Source: Bacteroidales bacterium UBA1725
Lineage (GTDB): Bacteria > Bacteroidota > Bacteroidia > Bacteroidales > UBA932
Reading direction: 5' to 3'
DNA length: 14,679 bases
Assembly: GCA_002315815.1 (NCBI GenBank)
Contig: DCIN01000080.1
Span: forward strand, 1 to 14,679
Positions 1 to 6,070 of this stretch are shown piece by piece. A program made the translations under genes and the position numbers. Position 1 is the stretch's first letter. Every line of letters starts with the position of its first letter. The notes beneath the pieces are model-generated. The model saw only the letters and a program-made list of their open reading frames with translations, made no database searches and had not been told where the DNA came from.

Positions 1-32
1 TTGATCCAGCCTTCGGGATATCCTTTTGCACG
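1..32 (-). pseudogene. Continuation of the Bro-N gene beyond its in-frame stop (runs off the window)
   Basis: In the same frame as the Bro-N gene, directly after TAA at 33-35, the minus strand reads R-A-K-G-Y-P-E-G-W-I before the window ends. I recall Bacteroidales Bro-N proteins having a KGY-x-x-x-WI element at this point, so this looks like the severed remainder of the gene. Only ten codons are visible, so the length of the remainder cannot be judged. Confidence 0.6.
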
Positions 33-428
33 TTAATATTCTGCGCCACGCAGTATTGCCTTTTCAGGGTCAGCGATCTCGTCCAGCCTTTCGCTTCCGA
101 TTTGGGCAAGCCACATCTTAAAAGGTTCTGCCTTTGGCGATGGAATGGATTGAATCAGACGAAGAGTATCTTTTGTAGTAAAGCAATCCGTTAATCGCAT
201 TTTGCCATCCGTGGCCTTCAATTTCAACCCGTGACAGTTTGTCACGACTTCACTTCCCTCTTCAATCAGTCTTTGTTTAAGTTTCCGCCAATATGCACCT
301 GGGTCTATACTGGCAGACTCCGCTAAAACATTACATACATCTACTGCGGAGAACATCCATTCTTCGTTCTCCGCATCCCATACATAGCGTACTTTTACGC
401 TTTCAAATAATTGAATCTTGTTCTCCAT
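33..428 (-). CDS. Bro-N domain protein, cut short by an in-frame stop (probable pseudogene)
   Basis: The 131-residue product matches the N-terminal Bro-N domain seen in phage and baculovirus BRO proteins and in many Bacteroidales chromosomal proteins. Recognisable pieces are the opening MENKIQLFE, the VRYVWDAENEEWMFSAVDV segment, a YWRKLKQRL stretch, LTDCFTTKDTLRLIQSIPSP and KAEPFKMWLAQIGSERLDEI. Bro-N is regarded as a DNA-binding module, but the role of these chromosomal copies is unknown. From memory, Bacteroidales relatives are roughly 270 residues long and continue past this point. Here a TAA at 33-35 ends the frame after RGAEY, yet the same frame continues to the window edge as RAKGYPEGWI, which resembles the expected continuation. 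That points to a single nonsense substitution rather than a natural end. The start is ATG at 428. No clear promoter is visible in the 264-base AT-rich gap between this gene and hipA (429-692). Confidence 0.8.
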   Translation of the reverse strand: MENKIQLFESVKVRYVWDAENEEWMFSAVDVCNVLAESASIDPGAYWRKLKQRLIEEGSEVVTNCHGLKLKATDGKMRLTDCFTTKDTLRLIQSIPSPKAEPFKMWLAQIGSERLDEIADPEKAILRGAEY

Positions 429-692
429 AATATAACTTTTGGTTTAAGAAAACTTATCAAAATTTCATTGCCACATCAAGCAGATTCCGATTTTTATCAA
501 TTAATTCCACAACTCTTTGAAAGCCCTCCCAGATGTTCAATATTTCATCCTGATGTCGATACCATTATTGCCCAGTTCGCGTCTTGTCTTTTAAAATTAT
601 TAGTTCGTTTTCCGGCAGCGCAACAGTTGAATTACAATTATTTACATTCGCAAATATTTTCGCGGAAATGAAAAAGACAATTTTTGGCCTAT

Positions 693-1964
693 TTACTTGC
701 GCATAACGTTGCTGAACTTGGCTCTGTCCGGGAAGATTTCATTATGAGCTATGGAAATGTTTTCAATCCATCTTGAGGGAATATTGTAGCATTCTGCCAA
801 TTCCCTGAATCTTGACACAGCCCGGCATACTTCGTATAGAATCTCGTTTGTTTCAGCAATACCGAAATCATTGCCAAAAGACAGGAGGTCATCGGCGGTG
901 AAATAGCACCTCTTTGATAAAATGCCAAGAGAATGAATTTCGTCATCAGAATTATTCCAGATATCGGCAGTGAAAGTGATATCATAAGCCGGAGCCAGCT
1001 CCCAATGGCCATCAGGATACAAGATAAATGAGAAATTCTTATTATGGTCATCGGTATTGCCAGCAACCACATTGAAGCACATTCTCCTGAACAATTCGGA
1101 TCTTTCCTCTTCCGTCAGCTTTAACGTCCGACAAAGAAAGAACAGATTCTGGTAATCTATAGCGCTGGGAATCATCGCAGCCATAGTCATAGTAAGTAAT
1201 TTATTACCATCCTTTCTATCAAATCGCTGTGTCAGGAAATGGTTATTGCCATTGATGCTTTTGAGCCGTGAGGGCATCATTTTTATTCCCGCCTCCTTTG
1301 CCATCAGGTAGTATACATATTCTATCTCACAGGAAGGGATGTCGTAATCTTCTTTGAACTTAAGAATATATTGGGTAAAACCTGCCTTGGGACAGGCTTG
1401 CCCGGATATCAGGGAATCATCGGTGTCGCTGATGGCGACAAGTATCTTGGAATGTGCGCCGCCGGGGGGAGATCCAAGGCGGGCGAGTGTGTCAAAATCA
1501 TTTTTCTCATCATCCCTGATGATTGTTTCTGAGCGCTCCCGGTAAGTCTTCTGTGCCAATGATTCAAGGCTGGAAAGAGTGCTTGAGATATCATCGTCGC
1601 CCTGAAAGTCCGGTTCGAATTCGAAGGCACCGATGCCCCTCTTCCCGATATATGACAATTTGAGCAGGGGATTGCAGTCACGTGGCTGGATGCCGTTCTC
1701 CTTTGCCCATCTGTCAAAAATGAGACTTCCCCAGTTGTCCGGGAGGGAATCGGCCAGAAAAGGGGGCAATCCGTGATATTTGTCTCCCGCTTCGCCAAGA
1801 AATGCAGGTATTGGCTTTGCTGGTCTGGTCGGTTGGAGATTGTATTCCATCTGGTGGTATTTCTCGGTAAACTGGAAAGTCGAAACCTGCTTGATTTCAT
1901 CCCAGGATAACCGTCCGATAACCTCACCCCATAGAATGACATTGACATTGACTGGAACCTTCAT
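693..1964 (-). CDS. hipA: HipA-type serine/threonine kinase toxin
   Basis: At 423 residues this is a full-length HipA (the E. coli protein is about 440). HipA kinases slow growth, classically by phosphorylating glutamyl-tRNA synthetase; the target of this one is unknown. Visible HipA features are the N-terminal couple domain (about 1-120) with PPFLADSLPDNWG at 67-79 and YIGKRGIGAFEF at 105-116. A glycine-rich ATP loop, GSPPGGAHSK, lies at 164-173, with Ser165 near the place of the E. coli autophosphorylated serine. The catalytic loop AGNTDDHNKNFSF spans 301-313, with Asp305 as expected base and Asn310 for metal, and PAYDIT at 325-330 carries the metal-binding Asp328. All key residues are present, so the kinase should be active. 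Its ATG overlaps the hipB stop as ATGA, indicating translational coupling. The 3' part contains a 28-base stretch (772-799) repeated near 8.2 kb. Confidence 0.93.
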   Translation of the reverse strand: MKVPVNVNVILWGEVIGRLSWDEIKQVSTFQFTEKYHQMEYNLQPTRPAKPIPAFLGEAGDKYHGLPPFLADSLPDNWGSLIFDRWAKENGIQPRDCNPLLKLSYIGKRGIGAFEFEPDFQGDDDISSTLSSLESLAQKTYRERSETIIRDDEKNDFDTLARLGSPPGGAHSKILVAISDTDDSLISGQACPKAGFTQYILKFKEDYDIPSCEIEYVYYLMAKEAGIKMMPSRLKSINGNNHFLTQRFDRKDGNKLLTMTMAAMIPSAIDYQNLFFLCRTLKLTEEERSELFRRMCFNVVAGNTDDHNKNFSFILYPDGHWELAPAYDITFTADIWNNSDDEIHSLGILSKRCYFTADDLLSFGNDFGIAETNEILYEVCRAVSRFRELAECYNIPSRWIENISIAHNEIFPDRAKFSNVMRK

Positions 1965-2293
1965 CGTCTGATTGTTTTACTTGAAATCCGTTTTGCGCTT
2001 TGCCCTTTTTTCCTTGTGATGAATGGGGAATCCGGCACTTCGGGTATAAGTTTGCTCACCCCGTCCAACTGTGTCATAGACCTAAGCAGACGGATGACAA
2101 CGGCAAGGCTTATGTCCTGGCTACTTTGAGATTCGAGCCGTTTGATTGTCGCTATCGATACACCGGACAGTTCAGACAACTTCTGCTGGGAGAAGCAGCA
2201 GCTGCGTCTCATCCTGACGAGTCTGTTCTGCAACTCTCCTATTATTTCTCTGTCGGAAGCCTGGTATATCAGCAATTCATCCAATGCGTTCAT
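1961..2293 (-). CDS. hipB: HipB-type XRE/Cro antitoxin and repressor
   Basis: A 110-residue protein with a helix-turn-helix of the XRE/Cro type at about residues 34-53 (FSQQKLSELSGVSIATIKRL). It sits directly upstream of hipA with a 4-base overlap, the standard HipBA order. HipB proteins neutralise HipA and repress their own operon. The C-terminus after DSPF is a basic tail (RKKGQSAKRISSKTIRR), somewhat longer than in the short E. coli HipB; a flexible tail in this position is typical of HipB and is where proteolysis starts in the E. coli protein. The ATG at 2293 follows an operator and a promoter closely, which supports this start. Regulation is very likely autogenous, given two matching palindromes around the promoter. 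Confidence 0.9.
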   Translation of the reverse strand: MNALDELLIYQASDREIIGELQNRLVRMRRSCCFSQQKLSELSGVSIATIKRLESQSSQDISLAVVIRLLRSMTQLDGVSKLIPEVPDSPFITRKKGQSAKRISSKTIRR

Positions 2294-2296
2294 AAA

Positions 2297-2312
2297 GTAT
2301 CATATTTGATAC
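2297..2312. promoter_or_regulatory. Proximal HipB operator (palindrome)
   Basis: GTATCA-TATT-TGATAC is a perfect 6-base inverted repeat with a 4-base centre. It lies between the -7 element and the hipB start codon. Its arms are identical to those of the distal site at 2337-2352, and E. coli HipB also recognises a TATC...GATA dyad, though with a different spacing. Confidence 0.7.
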
Positions 2313-2314
2313 GG

Positions 2315-2344
2315 CAAATATAGCAATTAATTTTAAGTATCAAA
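2315..2344 (-). promoter_or_regulatory. hipBA promoter
   Basis: On the minus strand a perfect Bacteroidota -7 element TATATTTG occupies 2315-2322, and TTTG at 2341-2344 serves as the -33 element with an 18-base spacer (usual 19-21). The -33 element lies inside the upstream operator, and the downstream operator begins just past the expected transcription start. Confidence 0.7.
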
Positions 2345-2352
2345 TATGATAC
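2337..2352. promoter_or_regulatory. Distal HipB operator (palindrome)
   Basis: GTATCA-AATA-TGATAC, flanked by AA and TT so that the arms extend to 8 bases (2335-2354). It covers the -33 element of the hipBA promoter. Centre-to-centre distance to the proximal site is 40 bases, close to four helical turns, so two bound HipB dimers would lie on the same DNA face. Confidence 0.7.
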
Positions 2353-2538
2353 TTGCAGCTATTATTTGTTTACAAGACAGGATGACAATTCTGACTTGAT
2401 TTCGGAAAACGGTTCAGAAGTCGTACAGGACCGATTCGGGGAAGAGCTCAACTAGAACTGTAGAACGATTGGGCACGATCGCGGAATCGCGGAAGTCAGA
2501 GCCCGTTTTGCTCCCGATTGACAGAGAGTGGAATCGAC

Positions 2539-2548
2539 GGCGATCGCC
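2539..2548. repeat. 10-bp perfect palindrome
   Basis: GGCGATCGCC is fully self-complementary. It is the first of four inverted repeats in this gap. A 10-base palindrome alone is not rare, so its meaning depends on the neighbouring hairpins. Confidence 0.5.
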
Positions 2549-2553
2549 TATTC

Positions 2554-2573
2554 TGGATACACCCTGTTATCCA
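2554..2573. repeat. Small hairpin with 6-bp arms
   Basis: TGGATA and TATCCA pair perfectly around an 8-base loop. This is the second in the series of inverted repeats in this gap. Confidence 0.5.
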
Positions 2574-2593
2574 TCTCTTCTAAAAGTGGCCAC

Positions 2594-2637
2594 ATCAACG
2601 CCAGCGAGCAGCTCCATCCAGCTCGCGCAGCGTTGAT
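2594..2637. repeat. Strong hairpin, 14 paired bases
   Basis: The left arm ATCAACGC (2594-2601) pairs with GCGTTGAT (2630-2637), and the inner arm GCGAGC (2604-2609) pairs with GCTCGC (2621-2626). Between the two stem segments there is a 2-base by 3-base internal loop, and the end loop is 11 bases. The stem is GC-rich and should be stable in RNA of either strand or in single-stranded DNA. Confidence 0.7.
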
Positions 2638-2652
2638 CAGTCTGGTGTCTCT

Positions 2653-2730
2653 GCATTGGTGGTATTCTATTCATTTCTGCGGATGGCATAGGAGAGAGCC
2701 ATCCGCAGCATAAGAAATACCAACCAATGC
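2653..2730. repeat. Long interrupted hairpin (78 bases)
   Basis: The inner stem is perfect: CTGCGGATGGC (2677-2687) pairs with GCCATCCGCAG (2698-2708) around a 10-base loop. The outer arms also match: GCATTGGTGGTATT (2653-2666) against AATACCAACCAATGC (2716-2730), with a single unpaired base. The two stems are joined by an asymmetric AT-rich internal loop. The structure ends 28 bases after the last efflux gene. No U-run follows on the minus strand, so simple intrinsic termination is doubtful. Confidence 0.75.
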
Positions 2731-2758
2731 TATAATCAACAGGGACGAACTTGTGTCA

Positions 2759-3907
2759 TTATACCTTGCGTTGTACCGCTTTGTTTTCAATATATAGGGA
2801 AATGCAGGACAATACATAATAAACCATAGTTTGGATTGCCATCGCAACAAGTAGCGGTTGTATTGTATTCAGGCTTCCGCCGGCAGTGTTCAGGTTTATG
2901 AAAGCCTTGCATCCGAAGGTGGATGGGAAAATATAAGAAATCATTTTCCAGAATCTGGGAATTGCGCAGTCCGGCCAACTGAAGCCTGTGAGGAAGATGC
3001 AGATTGGAGACATAAACAGTAACAGCACGAATACTGTTTCACGTCTTGTTATGAAAGAGCTCCAAGTGAAGCAGAAAAACACACAGTCCGTCACGAAGAA
3101 GGCCAGCAGAATCAGGATGTCCCAGAAGCTGCCTCTCTGTGGAAAGCCGCATATTGCCGGGACTATTGTCGTGATATATATGCCCACGCCCAAGAACAAC
3201 AGCCAGTAGACAGCCCCGCGGCCTATTGCCACTCTTCCTATACCATAGCCGCTGAGATTGCCTGGAAGGGTTGCGAAGCTCCTGTGCTCCTCCCTTGCCG
3301 TACCGGCAATCATAGATGAGCCGTAGAACATAACCTGTTGGATTATCAGCATAAGGATGGCGGATATGAGGAAGATGCTATATGAGAATGTCCTGTTGTA
3401 TGGGAGATTTTCTTCATAGCAGACGGCTTTCTCGACCTGAACCCGATTGATTTCATCCAACATCACGAATTCACTACCCATAAGCAGGTTCTTGTAATAA
3501 AGAAAACTGCTCATATCGGCATAAATCGAGAGTTTTGCCGTACGGCCTGCGGCAAGGTCATCGCCAAAATCGGAGGGGAAATACATTATCCCGTTCACGG
3601 ATCTGTCCTTCAGAAGATCTATGGCTTCATTCATAGTAGCGCATTTGCGGGCAACGGACAGTTCCCTCGTAGCGTCAACCTCGCGTATGTATCTGCGGCT
3701 GGCTTGACAATCCGCTTCGTCAACAATTGCAATCGGAGTGTCTTCAAGCACACCGTTTCTATATATGAGATTGTACAGGAGGGGATAACCGAAACCGGCA
3801 ACGAAAAAGATGATCAGGAAGCCGCCATCGCTGAATATTGTTTTCAGCTCGCGGCAGAATACGCCCCACACGTCGGTGAGCCAGTTCCCAAAATATGTAT
3901 CTTTCAT
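2759..3907 (-). CDS. ABC-2 type permease, second of the pair
   Basis: A 382-residue inner-membrane protein of the ABC-2 permease fold (ABC2_membrane_3 type, as in YhhJ/YbhS/YbhR exporters). It has one membrane segment near the N-terminus (about 29-49) and a large periplasmic domain (about 50-175) with the family's PIAIVDEADCQASRRYIREVDAT element at 58-80. About five membrane segments follow (from about 175 to the end), including GFSWPDCAIPRFWKMISYIFPST. Its ATG overlaps the stop of the preceding permease by 4 bases (ATGA), so the two are translationally coupled and probably form a heterodimer. It is the last gene of the operon. Neither this protein nor its partner contains Walker A or signature motifs, and no ATPase gene is adjacent. 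Confidence 0.88.
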   Translation of the reverse strand: MKDTYFGNWLTDVWGVFCRELKTIFSDGGFLIIFFVAGFGYPLLYNLIYRNGVLEDTPIAIVDEADCQASRRYIREVDATRELSVARKCATMNEAIDLLKDRSVNGIMYFPSDFGDDLAAGRTAKLSIYADMSSFLYYKNLLMGSEFVMLDEINRVQVEKAVCYEENLPYNRTFSYSIFLISAILMLIIQQVMFYGSSMIAGTAREEHRSFATLPGNLSGYGIGRVAIGRGAVYWLLFLGVGIYITTIVPAICGFPQRGSFWDILILLAFFVTDCVFFCFTWSSFITRRETVFVLLLFMSPICIFLTGFSWPDCAIPRFWKMISYIFPSTFGCKAFINLNTAGGSLNTIQPLLVAMAIQTMVYYVLSCISLYIENKAVQRKV

Positions 3908-5064
3908 TTTTTCGGATAATTCTGGTACAAATACGCTTTATGCAACCGCAGCATCACTGCCAAAGGGATAAAGCAGAACAACAGCAAGTGAACGATTTCT
4001 TTCCAGCATCCCGCGAAGCCGGTTCCGAACATTCCGCACTGGACATAAATATGGTAGTAGTGCCGCAATGGAAATATCGCCGCCAGCCCCTGGATGCCTG
4101 CTGGCATCGCCTCCACGGGAAGTGTGAACCCGCTCATTGAGAAAGCCATCACGCTGTAAAGTGCTCCGATGCTGATGGCAAACCTGAGCACCGGCACACA
4201 TCCGATGATGAACAGGCCCACCGCTTCGCTTGATATCACAAGAAGAAAAGCGTTCAGCAACATCCAACCGACACTGCCCTGCAAAGGGAATTTCATCCAC
4301 CCATACAGTATGAATTCCAGTGAAAATGCGAGAAAAGTAAACAGCAACGTGTATAGTGCCATTTTACCTCCGATTGCAGTCACGATGTCATTTCCTGTCT
4401 TTTCAAGAAGATGAACGGATGTTCCGTACTTGAGTTCCGTGCCGAATGAGTATATAATCAGGATTACGATGATCATCTCAAGAACTCCGGGCAACATCAT
4501 ATTGGACAGATATCCTCCATAATTCATAGTCGGGTTGCCGGGCATATGGACATCTATGTCTATGGGGCGCAACTGCCCTATAATACTCTGCTCATCTATC
4601 CCTTTCATCATCATTTCTTCTTTTTGAATGGCACCCGAAGTTAGGTTTATCATAGTCAAGATGTCCTTGTACGCCAAGGATCCACCCAGGAAATAAAGCG
4701 TGTTCACATAGAATGTGAAGCAAGGCTTGCGATGCGCCTGCACATCAGCGTACATCCCTTCAGGAAGGACGCATACAGAGGTGATCACGCCCTTCTGCAT
4801 ATCCTCCCGTGCCATTGCGAAATCAGGGTAACGGATAACCTTTCCGAGCTGTGTCGCGTCAAGTTGACGTACGAAGTTTCTCGTAAGAGTCGAATTGTCC
4901 ATATCCACGATACCGATAGGGACATCATCCGGGACTCCTTTCCCGAGGAAAGTCAGGTAGAACAACGTGCAGAATGCCATCACGAGAACCGAGCCCGCTA
5001 TGTACACGGGGCGCTTCCGCCATATGGCCAGTTCGCGTCGTATTACAACATACAGTTTTCTCAT
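3904..5064 (-). CDS. ABC-2 type permease, first of the pair
   Basis: A 386-residue permease paralogous to the following gene: an N-terminal cytoplasmic stretch (MRKLYVVIRRELAIWRKR), one membrane segment at about 20-40, and a periplasmic domain with VPIGIVDMDNSTLTRNFVRQLDAT at about 47-70. Five or so membrane segments follow from about 190. The motif SMSGFTLPVEAMPAGIQGLAAIFPLRHYY near residue 310-338 is typical of the permeases that partner with HlyD-type adaptors and TolC (YhiI-RbbA-YhhJ and YbhGFSR classes), which export drugs and other hydrophobic compounds. Its start overlaps the hlyD-type stop by ATGA (5061-5064). The substrate cannot be told from the sequence. Confidence 0.88.
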   Translation of the reverse strand: MRKLYVVIRRELAIWRKRPVYIAGSVLVMAFCTLFYLTFLGKGVPDDVPIGIVDMDNSTLTRNFVRQLDATQLGKVIRYPDFAMAREDMQKGVITSVCVLPEGMYADVQAHRKPCFTFYVNTLYFLGGSLAYKDILTMINLTSGAIQKEEMMMKGIDEQSIIGQLRPIDIDVHMPGNPTMNYGGYLSNMMLPGVLEMIIVILIIYSFGTELKYGTSVHLLEKTGNDIVTAIGGKMALYTLLFTFLAFSLEFILYGWMKFPLQGSVGWMLLNAFLLVISSEAVGLFIIGCVPVLRFAISIGALYSVMAFSMSGFTLPVEAMPAGIQGLAAIFPLRHYYHIYVQCGMFGTGFAGCWKEIVHLLLFCFIPLAVMLRLHKAYLYQNYPKK

Positions 5065-6047
5065 CTCTCGATTATTGCGCTCATACCGGGAAGGAGGCCA
5101 TCGACTTTCTCTTCAGGGACAGCTCTCACTTCAAAGGTCTTTGCATCATACATATCGGTTTCCTTGGTCGCTTTCCAGGTCGCATACGAATCCCTGACAG
5201 CCATATAGTTCACTGTCGCGCTGACCCTCCTGCTCCCGAGGGCCGGAATGCTCACGGTGATTCTGTTGCCTATTGCCAAGCCTTCAAGATAATCCTCTCT
5301 GACATTAAATGTGAACCACACATCGTTCAGGTCAAGTACCGTCATCACTGGGGATCCGGTTCCCACGAGCTCACCGACCTTTGGGGCGATGGAAGACACC
5401 ACACCTGAAGCGGGGGTGGTCAGATAGAGTTCCCCCATATATGATTCCACTTCCAATAGTGCACCGGATGCCCTGTCTACAAGGGCCTGGGCCGCCTCTT
5501 TGTCTTCTTGCCTAGCTCCTGCCACGGCCATATCGTATTTGCTTTTCGCGGCCGCGGATGTCACGACAGCAGCATCATACTTTGCCTTGACTTCATCGTA
5601 TTTCTGTGCCGAAACGACTTTCTCCCCGTAAAGACGGCTTATCCTTTCGAAAGATTTCTGCATCACGGACTCCTGGACAACAGCAGTCTGCCACAGGTTG
5701 TAGGCACCTGCAATCTCTTCGCTTCTCGCTCCATTCTTCGCCTTGTCCCTTTGGGCGGCAGCAGCCGCAACGGCAGCGTTCGCCTGAACAAGCTTCGCCC
5801 TTACTTCCGGAGAGTCGATATAAACGACCGTATCACCGGCGTGGACCATCTGTCCTTCCTTGACGTATAGCTCTTCTATCCTGCCGGGCACTTTCCCCGA
5901 TACACGATACTCGCTGGCTTCAACTTCGCCCTGAAGCACCAATGGCTTGGGCTTTGATACCATATAGCCGGCTCCGGCAATAATCAGAATGATGGCTACC
6001 AGTGCCACGATACCTATTACAAGGTTGTAGTTTTTCTTCTTTTCCAT
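5061..6047 (-). CDS. HlyD/membrane-fusion adaptor protein of the efflux system
   Basis: A 328-residue periplasmic adaptor anchored by one N-terminal membrane helix (about residues 8-30). It shows the split biotinyl-lipoyl domain typical of the family: VSGKVPGRIEELYVKEGQMVHAGDTVVYID at about 48-77, and the second half LTTPASGVVSSIAPKVGELVGTGSPVMTVLD at about 207-238. Between them is a long alanine- and charge-rich helical hairpin (about 78-200), which reaches the outer-membrane factor. A beta-barrel domain follows (VWFTFNVREDYLEGLAIGNRITVSIP). It resembles YhiI/YbhG. It lies 23 bases after the outer-membrane factor gene and overlaps the next permease by 4 bases, so all four genes are one transcription unit. 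Confidence 0.9.
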   Translation of the reverse strand: MEKKKNYNLVIGIVALVAIILIIAGAGYMVSKPKPLVLQGEVEASEYRVSGKVPGRIEELYVKEGQMVHAGDTVVYIDSPEVRAKLVQANAAVAAAAAQRDKAKNGARSEEIAGAYNLWQTAVVQESVMQKSFERISRLYGEKVVSAQKYDEVKAKYDAAVVTSAAAKSKYDMAVAGARQEDKEAAQALVDRASGALLEVESYMGELYLTTPASGVVSSIAPKVGELVGTGSPVMTVLDLNDVWFTFNVREDYLEGLAIGNRITVSIPALGSRRVSATVNYMAVRDSYATWKATKETDMYDAKTFEVRAVPEEKVDGLLPGMSAIIER

Positions 6048-6070
6048 TTATTAGATATATCAATTGTTGC

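Larger units (their letters stand above)
2355..2758. other. Gene-free, palindrome-rich intergenic region
   Basis: About 400 bases between the hipBA control region and the last gene of the efflux operon. I see no credible protein: the only frame of any length (2528-2713, plus strand) runs straight through the hairpins and resembles nothing I know. From 2539 to 2730 the region is packed with four consecutive inverted repeats, listed separately. The hairpins have no T-tract, so they do not look like ordinary intrinsic terminators. The first part (2355-2538) holds only short palindromic words such as CGATCG (2476-2481). It may be a structured RNA, a mobile-element remnant, or a transcription end region for the efflux operon. 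Confidence 0.55.

Noticed and set aside
411..671. 86-codon open frame on the plus strand between the Bro-N gene and hipA
   Set aside because: The product resembles no family I know, it begins inside the Bro-N gene on the opposite strand, and the region is AT-rich with no promoter fit. Treated as intergenic.
2528..2713. 61-codon open frame in the palindrome-rich gap
   Set aside because: It passes through both strong hairpins, so its sequence is explained by the repeats, and it has no family resemblance.
2594..2730. Integron attC site or retron msr/msd as explanation of the hairpins
   Set aside because: The attC core sites (RYYYAAC and GTTRRRY) are not present at the arm ends, and there is no integrase or reverse transcriptase gene in the window.
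2653..2730. Classical rho-independent terminator for the efflux operon
   Set aside because: The stem is strong, but no run of T follows on the minus strand, and the internal loop is large. Left as a hairpin of unknown role.
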